The translations under genes and the position numbers were made by a program. Under the pieces are notes generated by a model. That model saw nothing but the letters and a program-made list of their open reading frames with translations, searched no databases and had not been told where the DNA came from. This document shows, one piece after another, positions 32,793-32,977 of a stretch of DNA of 32,977 nucleotides. Every line of letters begins with the position of its first letter. The first letter of the stretch is position 1. Location of the stretch: NCBI GenBank assembly GCA_020247545.1, contig JADCIX010000021.1:1-32977 (forward strand). Direction: 5' to 3'. The DNA comes from Rhodocyclaceae bacterium. GTDB lineage: Bacteria; Pseudomonadota; Gammaproteobacteria; Burkholderiales; Usitatibacteraceae.

Positions 32793-32977
32793 CTAAACGG
32801 CTACCGCCACGCTTTCTGGCGACCTCAGATGCTCCTGCGGCGGGTTGAGCCACACCTCTTTGATGCGATCCCAGTTGCGCGTCTGCCTTGACTTCCATCG
32901 GCCTGGCTTGCCGCACTTGGCCGCTTCATAAACTTCTTTGCGCTTTCGCAAAATCCCTTTGTCTTGGCCCGCATGTC
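32793..32977 (-). CDS. Transposase C-terminal part (IS3/IS481-like), runs off window
   Basis: The minus-strand frame from the window edge to a TAG at 32793-32795 encodes about 60 residues: GQDKGILRKRKEVYEAAKCGKPGRW, then TRNWDRIKEVWLNPPQE. The KRKEVYEAAK and TRNW...VWLNP pattern is one I associate with the C-termini of rve-type (IS3 or IS481-like) transposases. This is recalled family resemblance, so the subgroup is uncertain. The catalytic core would lie outside the window, so whether the copy is intact is unknown. Its 3' end points at flhD. Confidence 0.6.
   Translation of the reverse strand, partial: HAGQDKGILRKRKEVYEAAKCGKPGRWKSRQTRNWDRIKEVWLNPPQEHLRSPESVAVAV

Noticed and set aside
1-32977. 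CRISPR array, tRNA or rRNA genes, prophage, toxin-antitoxin or other defence system
   Set aside because: No regularly spaced repeats, no cloverleaf or rRNA sequence and no defence-type proteins were recognised; nearly all coding capacity is flagellar or chemotactic.

Overview
This is a chromosomal motility locus of a betaproteobacterium, most likely Burkholderiales. The evidence is the FlhDC master regulator together with FlhF/FlhG, CheZ, a dual-domain FlgJ and motAB-cheYZ beside flhBAFG-fliA. The genus cannot be fixed from the sequence. Almost the whole window is recognisable flagellar, chemotaxis or c-di-GMP signalling genes. No rRNA, tRNA or CRISPR array was seen.

Layout, left to right. 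(1) 1-1000: a truncated IS1380-type transposase and non-coding DNA ending in a hairpin terminator. (2) 1012-4606, minus strand: a single-domain CheY-like receiver, an unrecognised 127-aa protein, cheW and a methyl-accepting chemotaxis receptor. (3) 4824-5771, plus strand: a PilZ/YcgR-type c-di-GMP receptor, then about 600 bp without a convincing gene. (4) 6373-17011, minus strand: the rod/hook/hook-filament-junction series flgBCDEFGHIJKL, interrupted by an unusual 313-bp gap between flgG and flgH. (5) 17219-21184, plus strand: flgA, flgM, flgN, an HDOD protein and an HD-GYP c-di-GMP phosphodiesterase. (6) 21484-32516, minus strand: flhDC, motAB, cheYZ, flhBAFG and fliA. (7) 32793-end: the C-terminal part of a transposase (IS3/IS481-like), running off the window about 245 bp upstream of flhD.

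The genes form a nearly complete regulatory hierarchy. FlhDC is the class I activator. FlhA/FlhB are export-gate proteins, the flg genes build rod, hook, P- and L-rings and junction, FliA is sigma-28 and FlgM its exported anti-sigma factor. MotAB is the stator, CheY/CheZ control switching, and FlhF/FlhG set flagellar position and number. Sigma-28-type promoter motifs (TAAAG...N11...CCGA) are readable upstream of flgM, motA and cheY, and a weaker one upstream of the HDOD gene. The PilZ receptor and HD-GYP phosphodiesterase put a c-di-GMP input next to the structural genes.

Missing from the window are cheA, cheR, cheB, flagellin and the fli basal-body/switch operons; they should lie elsewhere. 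I found no clearly new system. The points most worth checking are a FlhG with a degenerate ATPase site but an intact FlhF-activating motif, the flgG/flgH discontinuity, the structured flhB leader, the transposase upstream of flhD and the sigma-28 link to the HDOD gene.
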